From Agathobacter rectalis ATCC 33656 (lineage in GTDB: Bacteria; Bacillota; Clostridia; Lachnospirales; Lachnospiraceae), in contig NC_012781.1 of the NCBI RefSeq assembly GCF_000020605.1, forward strand, positions 2,295,501-2,359,500: a stretch of DNA of 64,000 nucleotides, given 5' to 3'. Within the stretch, counting starts at the first letter, position 1. Each line of letters opens with the position of its first letter. The notes beneath the pieces are model-generated. The model was given only the letters and a program-made list of their open reading frames with translations. It was not told the DNA's origin and made no database searches. The translations under genes and the position numbers were made by a program. Shown piece by piece: positions 45,832-55,583 of this stretch.

Positions 45832-46893
45832 CTAAATGTAGAATACATCCTGCTCCTGCATCTCGCTGTTTTCCATCAGGTATGTTTTCTCTTCGTCGAA
45901 TATATACAGCCTGTAAATCAGCACATGTACTTTCTCGCCGACTGCTATCAGGTCCTTTTCAAGTGAGCGCTCGCCGACCACCTCGATACCGTTTATGCTG
46001 ACTGTGATATCCATCCTGTTTCCTCTGAATACCACATCTGTAACGATGCCCTCCTCTGCCGCTGACTGATAGCGGTCTAAGTTGCCGCTCTTTGATATCT
46101 TGATAAACTCAGGTCTGATTACCGCCTTGTCGGCATTTTCTATCCTGTCAAAGCCCTTTAGCCTGTCATAGTTTTCAACGACTGTGGTGTGTCCTATAAA
46201 CTGCGCCACAAAAGGTGTATCAGGCGACTTGTATATCTCAAGAGGTGTACCCATCTGCTCTATCGTGCCGTGGTTTGTGATAATGATTTCATCTGCCACC
46301 TCAACAGCCTCATCCTGGTCATGTGTGACGAAAATGCTTGTGATTCCAAGCTTTTCGACCAGCTCCTTCAGCCAGGTACGAAGCTCACCTCGCACCTTTG
46401 CATCTATCGCGGCAAATGGCTCATCCAGTAAGAGCACCTGTGGATTCGGCGCCAGCGCCCTTGCAAATGCCACTCTCTGACGCTGTCCTCCGGAAAGCTG
46501 ATTCGGATATCTCTTTTCAAGCCCCGATAAGCCTGTCATCTCAAGAAGCTTGGTAACACGCTCCTTTATGAGCTTTTTCGGCATCTTCTGAAGCTCCAGC
46601 CCAAATGCCACATTGTCGTATATTGTCATGTATCTAAACAGCGCATAGTTCTGAAACACAAAGCCTATGCCTCTCTTCGAGGCCGGAATATCATTCACCC
46701 GCTTTCCATCTATATATATGTCACCTGAATTTGGCGTCTCAAGCCCTGCTATCATACGAAGAAGTGTTGTCTTGCCACTGCCGGACGGCCCCAGCAGCGC
46801 CACAAGCTTTCCCTTTTCCACTCCAAAGCTCACATTATCGGATGCCAGGAAGTCTCCGTATTTTTTGTATATATTTTTCATCTCAACGTACAT
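45832..46893 (-). CDS. cysA: Sulfate ABC transporter ATPase
   Basis: 353 residues. Walker A (GPSGSGKTTLL), signature LSGGQRQRVAFARAL and Walker B (VLLLDEPFAAID) are intact, with a C-terminal regulatory (TOBE-like) domain from about residue 240. It powers sulfate or thiosulfate import with CysT, CysW and the binding protein. AAGGAGA precedes the ATG. Confidence 0.95.
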   Translation of the reverse strand: MYVEMKNIYKKYGDFLASDNVSFGVEKGKLVALLGPSGSGKTTLLRMIAGLETPNSGDIYIDGKRVNDIPASKRGIGFVFQNYALFRYMTIYDNVAFGLELQKMPKKLIKERVTKLLEMTGLSGLEKRYPNQLSGGQRQRVAFARALAPNPQVLLLDEPFAAIDAKVRGELRTWLKELVEKLGITSIFVTHDQDEAVEVADEIIITNHGTIEQMGTPLEIYKSPDTPFVAQFIGHTTVVENYDRLKGFDRIENADKAVIRPEFIKISKSGNLDRYQSAAEEGIVTDVVFRGNRMDITVSINGIEVVGERSLEKDLIAVGEKVHVLIYRLYIFDEEKTYLMENSEMQEQDVFYI

Positions 46894-47004
46894 ATACGTT
46901 ATCTCCTTCCTGCTTTCTTAGTACAGCCACTCTATAGCTGTCTGCCACACCGGTGTGTAAGCAGTAACAAATTTCATTAGTGTAAATCATATTTCCCATA
47001 AATC

Positions 47005-47859
47005 TCAGTGTAATTTCTTAAATTTATGCTCAACTATATTTCTTGCAAAAAGAATGATTAATGCAATAATTAACAGTATCGACGATACAGCAAATGCCGA
47101 TGTTATCGAGCTGTCTGTGCCCGACATATACAAGGCATCAATCTCAAGCGGCAGTGTAAATGTCTCGCCTCTTGTCTTCGAGAGCGCATTTACCGCGCCG
47201 AACTCGCCGAGGGCTCTCGCCGTACAAAGTATGATTCCATAAATCAGGCTCCACTTCATCTGCGGAAGTGTTATTTTCCGAAATATCGTAAAGCCGGATG
47301 CTCCCATCAGCGCTGCGGCTTCTTCCTCATCCTTTCCCTCTGCATTGAGCACCGGTATAATTTCCCTTGACACATACGGAAACGTGACAAATATCGTAGC
47401 AAGCACAACTCCCGGTATTGCAAAGGTGATTCTCACATTCGTGCCGAATATCTCATTAAACCATCTGATAACCGGATAAAACCATCCAAGCCGTCCGAAG
47501 GTCATAAGATACGCAAGTCCTACGATGACCGGAGAAATTGAAAACGGTATATCAATAAGTGTTGCAAGCACCTGCTTTCCTTTAAACGAAAACCTGGTCA
47601 ACAGCCACGCTGTCCATATTCCAAAGAAGGTGTTGATAACTACCGCAAAAACTGTTGCTATCAAAGTCACCTTGAGTGCTGACAGCACGTAGCTTGTGGA
47701 GATAGCTTTCAGATAGAATCCAAGCCCCTCCTTTAAAGCACTTGCCATCACAGAAAAAAGCGGAACTACAAGCATGACAAATATGAAGAGCACCGTGACA
47801 GTGACGAGTATTATCTTTGTGATCTTTTTTCTTCTTTCAAGCTTTACCTGTTCGGTCAT
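47005..47859 (-). CDS. cysW: Sulfate ABC transporter permease CysW
   Basis: 284 residues from the ATG at 47859, which has AAAGGAG about 8 nt upstream; an earlier in-frame ATG is inside that area. Six membrane segments and the permease EAA-type loop (EEEAAALMGASGFTIFRKI) that contacts the ATPase. It is the second permease of the sulfate transporter. The gap to cysA is 111 bp and contains a small hairpin. Confidence 0.94.
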   Translation of the reverse strand: MTEQVKLERRKKITKIILVTVTVLFIFVMLVVPLFSVMASALKEGLGFYLKAISTSYVLSALKVTLIATVFAVVINTFFGIWTAWLLTRFSFKGKQVLATLIDIPFSISPVIVGLAYLMTFGRLGWFYPVIRWFNEIFGTNVRITFAIPGVVLATIFVTFPYVSREIIPVLNAEGKDEEEAAALMGASGFTIFRKITLPQMKWSLIYGIILCTARALGEFGAVNALSKTRGETFTLPLEIDALYMSGTDSSITSAFAVSSILLIIALIILFARNIVEHKFKKLH

Positions 47860-47914
47860 CGCATTGTGCTCCTTTCCTGTTTGTGTGCATCGCATTTGAT
47901 TTATATGCAGCCTT

Positions 47915-48793
47915 CTACAACAAATTAGTGCGCTGTGACTGTTTAACCTGCACTATGTTTACAAATAACAGCAGTAAAAATGATATGACAAGCATCACAA
48001 GTGCTATGGCAGTCGCGCTGGCATAATCTATATAGCCAAGCTTCTGCATGATGACGTAGGATACCACCTGTGTCCTGTGTTTTGCGCTGTTGCCTGATAT
48101 GTAGATAACGCTTCCGTACTCTCCTATGCCTCTGGCAAATGCAAGACCAAAGCCTGTTAAGAGTGCCGGACGAAGCTCCGGAAGTATTACCTTAAAAAAG
48201 GTCTTAGAGGGTGTGGCACCAAGCATATATGCTGCCTCCTCATATGTATTATCCATCTTTTCCAGTACCGGCTGAACTGCTCTGATCACGAAGGGAATAC
48301 CTACAAAAACCAGTGCCACAACTATTCCTGCCTGTGTGTAAGCCACATCTATTCCAAGCTTACTTAAGCCCTTGCCAAAAAAGCCTGTGCCCGAGTAAAG
48401 CTTTGAGAGCGTGATGCCCGCAACCGCTGTCGGCAGTGCAAACGGAAGCTCTATGAGTCCGTCAAGCAGCCATTTTCCGGGGAAATCGTACTTCACAAGT
48501 GTCCATGCGACGATGAGTCCAAATACCACATTTATAATCGCTGCGATAAATGACGAGGTGATGCTTGTGATAAAGGCATTCCTCACATTCTCCTTCATGA
48601 TAAGTGCCACAAAATCACCGGGTGATATCTTTAGCGAATACACAAGCACTGATGCCAGCGGAATGAGTACGATGACTGAAAGCATCGTGACCACTATCCC
48701 AAGCGAAAGATGGTAGCCCGGTATAACTCTGGTCTTTATGTTCTTTGATTTAGTTTTCTTTTTTGCTGTTTTATCAGTTGCCGTAAATTTCAT
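47915..48793 (-). CDS. cysT: Sulfate ABC transporter permease CysT
   Basis: 292 residues from the ATG at 48793, overlapping the binding-protein gene by 20 bp, with GGAG about 10 nt upstream; a longer frame lies inside that gene. Six membrane segments and the EAA-type loop (YEEAAYMLGATPSKTFFKV) are seen. First permease of the sulfate importer. Confidence 0.94.
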   Translation of the reverse strand: MKFTATDKTAKKKTKSKNIKTRVIPGYHLSLGIVVTMLSVIVLIPLASVLVYSLKISPGDFVALIMKENVRNAFITSITSSFIAAIINVVFGLIVAWTLVKYDFPGKWLLDGLIELPFALPTAVAGITLSKLYSGTGFFGKGLSKLGIDVAYTQAGIVVALVFVGIPFVIRAVQPVLEKMDNTYEEAAYMLGATPSKTFFKVILPELRPALLTGFGLAFARGIGEYGSVIYISGNSAKHRTQVVSYVIMQKLGYIDYASATAIALVMLVISFLLLLFVNIVQVKQSQRTNLL

Positions 48794-49793
48794 CGAACAT
48801 TGCTCCATCATCGAAATATGTCTTGTAGGCTTCATCCCATCCGCCGTAATCATCTATGCTCCAAAGCCTGATATTCAAATCAAACTTGTCGGAAAACTGA
48901 TTTAATATGTCCTGATTGGTTGGTCTGTAGCCACTCTCTCCAATCAGCCTCTGTGCCTCATCGCTGTAGAGATACTGTAAGTACTCTTTACTCGCAGCTT
49001 CTGTTCCATTGCTCTTTGCATTATCATCCACAATGGCAACAGACGGCTGCGCTAAGATGCTGACTGACGGATTCACTATCTCATACTTACCCGGATATGA
49101 ATCCATGGTCGTAAGTGCCTCGTTTTCCCACGCTATAAGCACATCTCCCTGACCGTTTTCCACAAATGTGGTTGTTGAGCCTCTCGCACCTGAGTCCATA
49201 ATTGTGACATTTTCATACAGCTTTCTCATAAACGTTTTCTGTTCCTTTTGGCTGTCATAGTTTGTCTTCGCATAGCTTAGCGCCGCAAGGAAATTCCAGC
49301 AGGCTCCGCCACTGCTCTTTGGATCCGGTGTAATCACATCCACATTCTTTTTCACCAGGTCATCCCAGTCGCTTATATGCTTTGGATTGCCCTTTCTTAC
49401 AAGAAAAACGATGGTTGATGTGTACGGTGCAGAGCTTTTTGGAAATTCATCAATCCAGCCCTTTTCAATTAAGCCGGTATTTTGTATCAGGTCTATGTCA
49501 TGCTCGAGTGCCAGTGTGACAACATCTGCATTACAGCCCTCCACAACCGAACGAGCCTGCGCTCCCGAGCCGCCATGTGACTGAATCACATTTATCCTTT
49601 TGCCATGCTCGCTCTCATAGTAAGACTCGAATATTTTGTTGTATTTTTCGTAAAACTCTCGTGTCGGATCATATGACACATTCGTTATGGTGACTGTGCC
49701 ATCATCCTTCTTACCTGAGCAGCCTGTCAGAAAAAGTGACACCACCATCACCGCTGACAGCATGGCTGCCGTGTATTTATGTATATTTCTCAT
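48774..49793 (-). CDS. sbp: Sulfate-binding lipoprotein
   Basis: 339 residues. The signal ends at a lipobox L-T-G-C (Cys about residue 25). The rest is a periplasmic-binding fold of the sulfate/thiosulfate type (DPTREFYEKYN, QSHGGSGAQARSV and GACWNFLAALSYA are typical). Outside the membrane it captures sulfate for CysTWA. A 13-base repeat (ATGAGAAATATAC) precedes the chosen ATG, and the ribosome site is weak. Confidence 0.95.
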   Translation of the reverse strand: MRNIHKYTAAMLSAVMVVSLFLTGCSGKKDDGTVTITNVSYDPTREFYEKYNKIFESYYESEHGKRINVIQSHGGSGAQARSVVEGCNADVVTLALEHDIDLIQNTGLIEKGWIDEFPKSSAPYTSTIVFLVRKGNPKHISDWDDLVKKNVDVITPDPKSSGGACWNFLAALSYAKTNYDSQKEQKTFMRKLYENVTIMDSGARGSTTTFVENGQGDVLIAWENEALTTMDSYPGKYEIVNPSVSILAQPSVAIVDDNAKSNGTEAASKEYLQYLYSDEAQRLIGESGYRPTNQDILNQFSDKFDLNIRLWSIDDYGGWDEAYKTYFDDGAMFDEIYGN

Positions 49794-49863
49794 GTATATT
49801 TCTCATTTTTCATATTACAGATTCAGACACTGTAGCTTATGCCGTCGGTTGTCCTATATACCA

Positions 49864-50799
49864 TTAGTTTACTGTAAAAAGCTGTGTGGACAGGTATCTC
49901 TCGCCTGTATCCGGAAGCAGCACCACGATATTCTTTCCTTTGTTCTCAGTCCTCTTTGCAAGCTCTGTTGCCGCATATATTGCTGCTCCTGAGGATATGC
50001 CGACGAGAAGTCCGTCGCTCTTTGCAACCTCTCTTGCCTTGTCAAAGGCTGCCTCATTCTCAACCGGAATCACCTCATCCACTATATCCATGCGCATGAC
50101 CTTTGGAATAAAGCCTGCACCGATTCCCTGTATCTTGTGAGGCCCCGGTCTTCCACCTGAGAGTACCGGTGAGCTCTTTGGTTCAACAGCTACTATCCTT
50201 ACATCAGGATTATGGTCTCTTAATCCAAGCCCGGTGCCTGTACATGTGCCGCCTGTTCCGACAGATGATACAAAGATATCTACCTTTCCATCTGTATCCT
50301 CCCAGATTTCCTGAGCGGTTGTAGCTCTGTGGATATCCGGATTGGCCTGATTCTCAAACTGCTGTGGAATAAAGGCATTGCCATAATGCTCTTTAAGTCT
50401 CTGCGCCTCATCGATTGCACCCTTCATGCCCTCACGCCCCGGTGTGAGCTTTATCTCTGCGCCAAGCGCTGTGACGATTTTTCTTCTCTCAACGCTCATG
50501 GTATCAGGCATGATAAGTATCAGGTGAAGCCCCTTTGAGGCTGCCACAAATGCAAGTCCGATTCCGGTATTGCCACTTGTCGGCTCTATGATTATTGTGT
50601 CCTGATTTATCTTTCCATCCTTTATGCCCTGTTCTATCATAGCTGCCGCCACCCTGTCCTTTACACTTCCAAGTGGATTGAAATACTCCAGCTTTGCTAT
50701 GATTTTTGCTTCAAGCCCAAGGGCTTTTTCATAGTTGGTCAGCTCCAGAAGCGGAGTGTGACCTATCAGCTCTGTGAGCTGCTTTGCAATTTTTGCCAT
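49864..50799 (-). CDS. cysK: Cysteine synthase (O-acetylserine sulfhydrylase)
   Basis: 311 residues. It makes cysteine from O-acetylserine and sulfide with pyridoxal phosphate. The PLP lysine (NPLGSVKDR) and phosphate loop (GTGGTCTGTG) plus PTSGNTG are intact. GAGGTAATATC precedes the ATG. It lies just upstream of the sulfate transport genes, completing the link from sulfate to cysteine, though no sulfite reductase is in the window. Confidence 0.97.
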   Translation of the reverse strand: MAKIAKQLTELIGHTPLLELTNYEKALGLEAKIIAKLEYFNPLGSVKDRVAAAMIEQGIKDGKINQDTIIIEPTSGNTGIGLAFVAASKGLHLILIMPDTMSVERRKIVTALGAEIKLTPGREGMKGAIDEAQRLKEHYGNAFIPQQFENQANPDIHRATTAQEIWEDTDGKVDIFVSSVGTGGTCTGTGLGLRDHNPDVRIVAVEPKSSPVLSGGRPGPHKIQGIGAGFIPKVMRMDIVDEVIPVENEAAFDKAREVAKSDGLLVGISSGAAIYAATELAKRTENKGKNIVVLLPDTGERYLSTQLFTVN

Positions 50800-50994
50800 T
50801 GATATTACCTCTTTTTTGTTAATGTTTGTTTTGAGTTTGTTATGAGTTTGTGCTTAGTTTGTATGGCCTGGATTTCCTACCATTCAAATATGATTTCTAA
50901 GTTATTGATATGTTACCACTAATTGATATTTTTGTAAATGTAATTAGGGTTATTAATATTTGTTAGCGGGCTATAAATTTTATTGATAGCCATT

Positions 50995-51050
50995 AAAAAA
51001 GAGTTCTATCATTCGCAGACACAAGGTCTGTGAAAAATAGAACTCTTTTT
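50995..51050. terminator. Terminator of the nhaC unit
   Basis: AAAGAGTTCTAT pairs with ATAGAACTCTTT (51037-51048); an inner CAGAC/GTCTG stem lies in the loop. On the minus strand TTTTTT follows the second arm, ending the pyr-nhaC genes. The 50800-50994 region upstream of cysK is AT-rich and probably holds its promoter. Confidence 0.8.
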
Positions 51051-51068
51051 GGGCCTTCCTTTAGCTAC

Positions 51069-52631
51069 TTACGCTTGTTCATTTGCTTTATCGGTTCTCG
51101 TGATATACTTGATTCCGACAAAGGTTCCAATCAGGATAAGCACTCCTATGATAAAAGGTACTACAGGATTTCTGACAAAGCCTGCTATGATGTAGGTCAG
51201 ACATGATATGGCTGCCACAAGCACAGCGTACGGAAGCTGTGTGGACACATGGTTCATATGGTTGCACTGGGCTCCGGCAGATGCCATGATGGTGGTATCG
51301 GATATCGGTGAGCAGTGGTCTCCGCATACTGCACCTGCCATACATGCTGAGATTGAGATGATCATCATCGTATGGTTTGTGCCTGAGAAGATGTTTACTA
51401 CTATCGGTATGAGTATGCCGAAGGTGCCCCATGAGGTTCCTGTTGCAAAAGCAAGGAAGGCTCCCACCACGAATATGATTGCCGGGAACAGTCCAAGCAG
51501 TGGTCCCGATACTCCTCCCACTAAGCCTGCGACAAATTCCTTGGCGCCAAGGCTCTCTGTCATGGTCTTTAGCGTCCATGCAAAGGTAAGTATAAGTATT
51601 GCAGGTACCATCGCCTTAAAGCCCTCAGGGATTGAATTACAGCAATCCGTAAAGCTTAGTACCCTTCTGATTGAGTAAAAGCATATGGTGATTATCAACG
51701 CAAAAAAGCTTCCAAGCATAAGACCGATTGAAGCATCGCTGCCTGCAAACGCATCAACGAAGCCTGTTCCGTCAAAAAAGCCTCCTGTGTATATCATTCC
51801 GATGATGCAGCTTATTATAAGCACAAGAATAGGAAATACAAGGTCTATAACCTTCCCCTTGCCCTTTATAACATCCTGCTTTGTCTCCGCATACGGCCTG
51901 TCACCTGTGGTAAACAAATCACCCTTTTGGGCATTGGCTTCATGCTTTGCCATCGGACCGAAATCTACCTGTAAAACAACAAGTGTCACCATAGCGATAA
52001 TAGTAAAGAGTGCATAATAATTGTATGGAATGGCCTTTATGAAAATAGAAAAGCCATCCTCTCCCTTTACAAAGCCGGTAACCGCGGCTGCCCACGATGA
52101 TATAGGTGCAATGATGCATACAGGCGCTGCTGTGGCATCTATCAGATATGCAAGCTTTGCTCTTGAAACCTGATGCTTGTCGGTGACAGGGCGCATCACA
52201 CTTCCTACTGTCAGACAGTTGAAGTAATCATCTATAAATATGAGTACTCCAAGTATTATAGCTGAAAGCTGGGCACCAATCCTTGTCTTTATGTGCTCAC
52301 TCGCCCACTCTCCAAAGGCCGCCGAACCGCCTGCCTTGTTCATCATGCTCACCATAACACCGAGCACGACTAAGAATATCAGTATTCCCACATTGTACGA
52401 ATCCGATAGCACTCCAACAAGTCCGTCCTCGAATATGTGAAGCACTGATCTCTCAGCCGAAAACCCCGGCTGAAATGCATTTCCATAAAACAGTCCGCCA
52501 ATCACTATTCCAACGAATAATGAGCTGTAGACCTCTTTTGTGATAAGTGCCAGAACTATAGCCACAACAGGTGGAACAAGTGCCCAGACTGTGGCATACA
52601 TAGAAGGCACGTATTCTGCTGCCAGAATCAT
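51069..52631 (-). CDS. NhaC-family Na+/H+ antiporter
   Basis: 520 residues with about 11-12 hydrophobic segments. Motifs of the NhaC/YqkI group are visible (IFIDDYFNCLTVGSVMRP and ICGDH-type AVCGDHCSPISDTT). It exchanges protons with sodium or carries an amino acid or organic acid. It lies 29 bp after pyrD with GGAGGATAAA upstream of the ATG, so it may be co-transcribed with the pyrimidine genes. Substrate cannot be told. Confidence 0.85.
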   Translation of the reverse strand: MILAAEYVPSMYATVWALVPPVVAIVLALITKEVYSSLFVGIVIGGLFYGNAFQPGFSAERSVLHIFEDGLVGVLSDSYNVGILIFLVVLGVMVSMMNKAGGSAAFGEWASEHIKTRIGAQLSAIILGVLIFIDDYFNCLTVGSVMRPVTDKHQVSRAKLAYLIDATAAPVCIIAPISSWAAAVTGFVKGEDGFSIFIKAIPYNYYALFTIIAMVTLVVLQVDFGPMAKHEANAQKGDLFTTGDRPYAETKQDVIKGKGKVIDLVFPILVLIISCIIGMIYTGGFFDGTGFVDAFAGSDASIGLMLGSFFALIITICFYSIRRVLSFTDCCNSIPEGFKAMVPAILILTFAWTLKTMTESLGAKEFVAGLVGGVSGPLLGLFPAIIFVVGAFLAFATGTSWGTFGILIPIVVNIFSGTNHTMMIISISACMAGAVCGDHCSPISDTTIMASAGAQCNHMNHVSTQLPYAVLVAAISCLTYIIAGFVRNPVVPFIIGVLILIGTFVGIKYITRTDKANEQA

Positions 52632-52660
52632 TATTTTATCCTCCGTCTATCCATTATGCT

Positions 52661-53569
52661 CTATCTGTCAACTGCGCCGACAAGCTCTGAAATATCCTTT
52701 ACTCCATACCTGTCCATATACTCTGCGATGCCATCCACTATCTGCTCTGTGGTCTTTGGATTTACAAAGTTTGCTGTGCCGACTGAAACAGCCGTAGCTC
52801 CGGCAAGTATCATCTCTATAGCATCGGCAGCATTTGTGATACCGCCCATTCCGATAATCGGAATATTGACTGCATGTGCTGTCTCATAAACCATGCGCAC
52901 TGCAACCGGATGAACCGCCGGACCGCTCATGCCGCCTGTCTTGTTTGCTAACACAAAGCTTCTTCTGTTTATATCAATCTTCATGCCTGTAATTGTATTG
53001 ATGAGCGAAACCGCATCAGCTCCACCGGCCTCTGCCGCCCTTGCTATCTCTGCAATACTTGTGACATTTGGAGAAAGCTTCATGATAACAGGCTGCTTTG
53101 CATATTTTTTAATCTCGCTTGTGATTGTCTCAACACCCTTTGGATCTGTTCCGAAGGCAATTCCGCCCTCCTTAACATTAGGGCATGAGATATTTATTTC
53201 CATCATATCAATAGGCTCATCTGCAAGACGCTTTACCACATCAAGATACTCGTCAAGCGAATGACCGCAGACATTTACCACAATCCTTGTATCAAACTGC
53301 TTTAAAAAAGGAATATCCCTCTTGCAGAAAAGCTCGATGCCGGGATTTTGAAGTCCGACTGCATTGAGCATGCCGCCGTACACCTCTGCTACTCTCGGTG
53401 TAGGATTCCCCTCCCACGGCTTATTCGCAACACCCTTTGTAGTGACTGCACCAAGTCTGTTTAAATCAACAAACTCGCTGTACTCTGCACCGGAGCCGAA
53501 TGTGCCGGATGCAACTGTAACAGGATTTTTCCACTCAACACCGGCCACATTTACTGACATATTACTCAT
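52661..53569 (-). CDS. pyrD: Dihydroorotate dehydrogenase B, catalytic subunit
   Basis: 302 residues of class 1B. It oxidises dihydroorotate to orotate with FMN. The catalytic Cys (NISCPNVKEGG) and the KLSPNV lysine are intact. The ATG overlaps the pyrK stop by one base; together they form the NAD-dependent heterotetramer. Confidence 0.96.
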   Translation of the reverse strand: MSNMSVNVAGVEWKNPVTVASGTFGSGAEYSEFVDLNRLGAVTTKGVANKPWEGNPTPRVAEVYGGMLNAVGLQNPGIELFCKRDIPFLKQFDTRIVVNVCGHSLDEYLDVVKRLADEPIDMMEINISCPNVKEGGIAFGTDPKGVETITSEIKKYAKQPVIMKLSPNVTSIAEIARAAEAGGADAVSLINTITGMKIDINRRSFVLANKTGGMSGPAVHPVAVRMVYETAHAVNIPIIGMGGITNAADAIEMILAGATAVSVGTANFVNPKTTEQIVDGIAEYMDRYGVKDISELVGAVDR

Positions 53570-54429
53570 TACAGCTCCACCTCCTTCGCATCAAAAACAG
53601 GTCCCTCTTTGCATATACGCTTGTTGTTTACATTGCTGTGGGCATCCTTGTCCTTTGTTTTGCATACGCACGCAAGGCATGCACCGATTCCACATGCCAT
53701 GCGCTCCTCCATTGATATAAAGCAGTCCATATCATGCTCTGCAGCGTAAGCCTTGAGTGCACGAAGCATAGGCATAGGTCCACATGCATAAATCACGTCT
53801 GCCTCAAGAGCATTCTCCTTTATTGCATCGATGACATTGCCCTTTGTGCCGACACTGCCGTCCTCTGTAGCTACAAAGGAAGCTGCCTGTTCCTTAAACT
53901 CATCGAGCAGGAAGGTATTCTCATCGCGATAGCCCATGACGATGTTCATATCGCATACTGCTGTTTTAATTTCTTCACCTTCCATTGCTGCCTGTTCCGA
54001 ATTTTTTTCTTCACCTGATGTCTGCACAATGCCTGCATTTATATCCTTGGCAAGCTGCAGCATAGGCGGCACTCCGATTCCTCCTCCGATAAGAAATGCC
54101 TTCTTTCCCGGCTGCACTGTAAAGCCGTTTCCAAGAGGTCCTAAAATCCTTACCTTATCGCCCCTGACAAGCTTTGAAAATTCCTCTGTTCCCGTGCCTT
54201 CACCTGTCACACGGTACACGAGACGAATTGTGTCATCATCTCTGTTTATGCCGCAAAGGCTTATCGGACGCGGAAGCAGCTTACTCTTGTCGTTTGAGTA
54301 AACCGATACAAACTGTCCCGCCTTTGCTGCCTTTGCAATTTTGTCTGTCTTTAGTGTGAGGTCGTAGATGCCATTGCCGAGTGAGCTCTGGTCAACTACA
54401 ACTGCAATCTCCTCAAATTTCTCTGCCAT
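53569..54429 (-). CDS. pyrK: Dihydroorotate dehydrogenase B, electron transfer subunit
   Basis: 286 residues from the ATG at 54429 with AGGGAGATAAA upstream; a longer frame covers the gap to pyrF. It holds an FAD-binding domain (LLPRPISLCGI), a NAD-binding domain (FLIGGGIGVPPMLQ) and a 2Fe-2S cluster with four Cys near the end (CGIGACLACVC and ICKEG). It passes electrons from PyrD to NAD. Confidence 0.96.
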   Translation of the reverse strand: MAEKFEEIAVVVDQSSLGNGIYDLTLKTDKIAKAAKAGQFVSVYSNDKSKLLPRPISLCGINRDDDTIRLVYRVTGEGTGTEEFSKLVRGDKVRILGPLGNGFTVQPGKKAFLIGGGIGVPPMLQLAKDINAGIVQTSGEEKNSEQAAMEGEEIKTAVCDMNIVMGYRDENTFLLDEFKEQAASFVATEDGSVGTKGNVIDAIKENALEADVIYACGPMPMLRALKAYAAEHDMDCFISMEERMACGIGACLACVCKTKDKDAHSNVNNKRICKEGPVFDAKEVEL

Positions 54430-54481
54430 TTTATCTCCCTGGTTTCGTTTGTTAATATATTTAAGCTTTCTGAATAACTTA

Positions 54482-55414
54482 TTAACGATTTGCAAGTGCT
54501 CCTGAGATATCCTCAATCATATCCTCAACAGCCTTGCGTGATGCATCTGCAAAATTCTCTGCTGTGATGCCCATATCCTTGTACTTATCCTGCTTGTATG
54601 CGCAGATGATTCCACGTGATGAATTGACAATTGCACCAAGTCCGTCCTCATTGAAGAAATGAACAAGGTCTGCGCCCTTTCCTCCCTGTGCGCCGTAGCC
54701 CGGTACGAGGATGAAGCTCTTTGGCATTACCTTACGAAGAATCTTACCCTGCTCAGGGTATGTTGCACCGACAACCGCACCTACATAGCTGTATGAATCA
54801 CCCATGCAGTCAGCTCCCCACTCTGCAACCTTCTCACCTACCCACTCATATAATGGGCGTCCGTCAATCATACGGTCCTGGAACTCTCCACTTGATGGAT
54901 TAGATGTCTTTACAAGAATGAAGATACCCTTCTTCTCCTCCTTGCATACATCTACGAATGGCTTGATACCGTCTGTTCCAAGGTATGGATTGACAGTGGC
55001 AAAATCCTCATCAAAGGTAGAATAGCTCTTGCTGCCGATCTGTACCTTTCCGAGATGTCCTGTGGCGTATGCAGCCGATGTTGAGCCGATATCTCCACGC
55101 TTTACATCTCCGATAACCACGAGATCCTTCTCATGACAGTAATCCACTGTCTTCTGGAATGTCTTAAGGCCCTCCACTCCAAACTGCTCATACATAGCAA
55201 TCTGTGGCTTTACAGCCGGAATCAGGTCATATGTGGCATCCACAATAGCCTTGTTGTACTGCCAGATAGCCTCCGCTGCACCGGCCGGTGTCTCTCCAAG
55301 CTCATCAAATGCCTTCTTTGTGATATGCTCAGGCACATATGAAAGCATCGGGTCGAGACCTACTACGATAGGTGCGTTTGTTTTCTTGATTTTGTCTACT
55401 AATTTGTTGATCAT
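54482..55414 (-). CDS. pyrF: Orotidine 5'-phosphate decarboxylase
   Basis: 310 residues, the long (type 2) form. It decarboxylates OMP to UMP. The catalytic D-x-K-R-x-D-I pattern (IGDVKRGDIGSTSAAY) is intact. AGAGGACG precedes the ATG. It is first in pyrF-pyrK-pyrD, with 52 bp to pyrK. Confidence 0.96.
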   Translation of the reverse strand: MINKLVDKIKKTNAPIVVGLDPMLSYVPEHITKKAFDELGETPAGAAEAIWQYNKAIVDATYDLIPAVKPQIAMYEQFGVEGLKTFQKTVDYCHEKDLVVIGDVKRGDIGSTSAAYATGHLGKVQIGSKSYSTFDEDFATVNPYLGTDGIKPFVDVCKEEKKGIFILVKTSNPSSGEFQDRMIDGRPLYEWVGEKVAEWGADCMGDSYSYVGAVVGATYPEQGKILRKVMPKSFILVPGYGAQGGKGADLVHFFNEDGLGAIVNSSRGIICAYKQDKYKDMGITAENFADASRKAVEDMIEDISGALANR

Positions 55415-55521
55415 TCTTTCGTCCTCTTTATGCGTATTTTATTATACAGACAGATATTGTGATTATTAAATATCTGCATACAGTTATAAATATTTTATAG
55501 CATAAACTAAATTCTTGCAAC

Positions 55522-55574
55522 CAAAAATATAATAGCAGGGAGTATAGCATTAATTGTTGCTATACTCCCTGCTA
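55522..55574 (-). terminator. Terminator of the AAA-ATPase gene
   Basis: TAGCAGGGAGTATAGCA pairs perfectly with TGCTATACTCCCTGCTA (55558-55574). On the minus strand TTATATTTTTGG follows. It lies 9 bp after the stop codon. Confidence 0.8.
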
Positions 55575-55583
55575 ATTTCACCT

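Noticed and set aside
49794-49863. Possible riboswitch or T-box before sbp
   Set aside because: The 70-bp gap is too short and has none of the conserved T-box or S-box elements; only a short direct repeat is visible.
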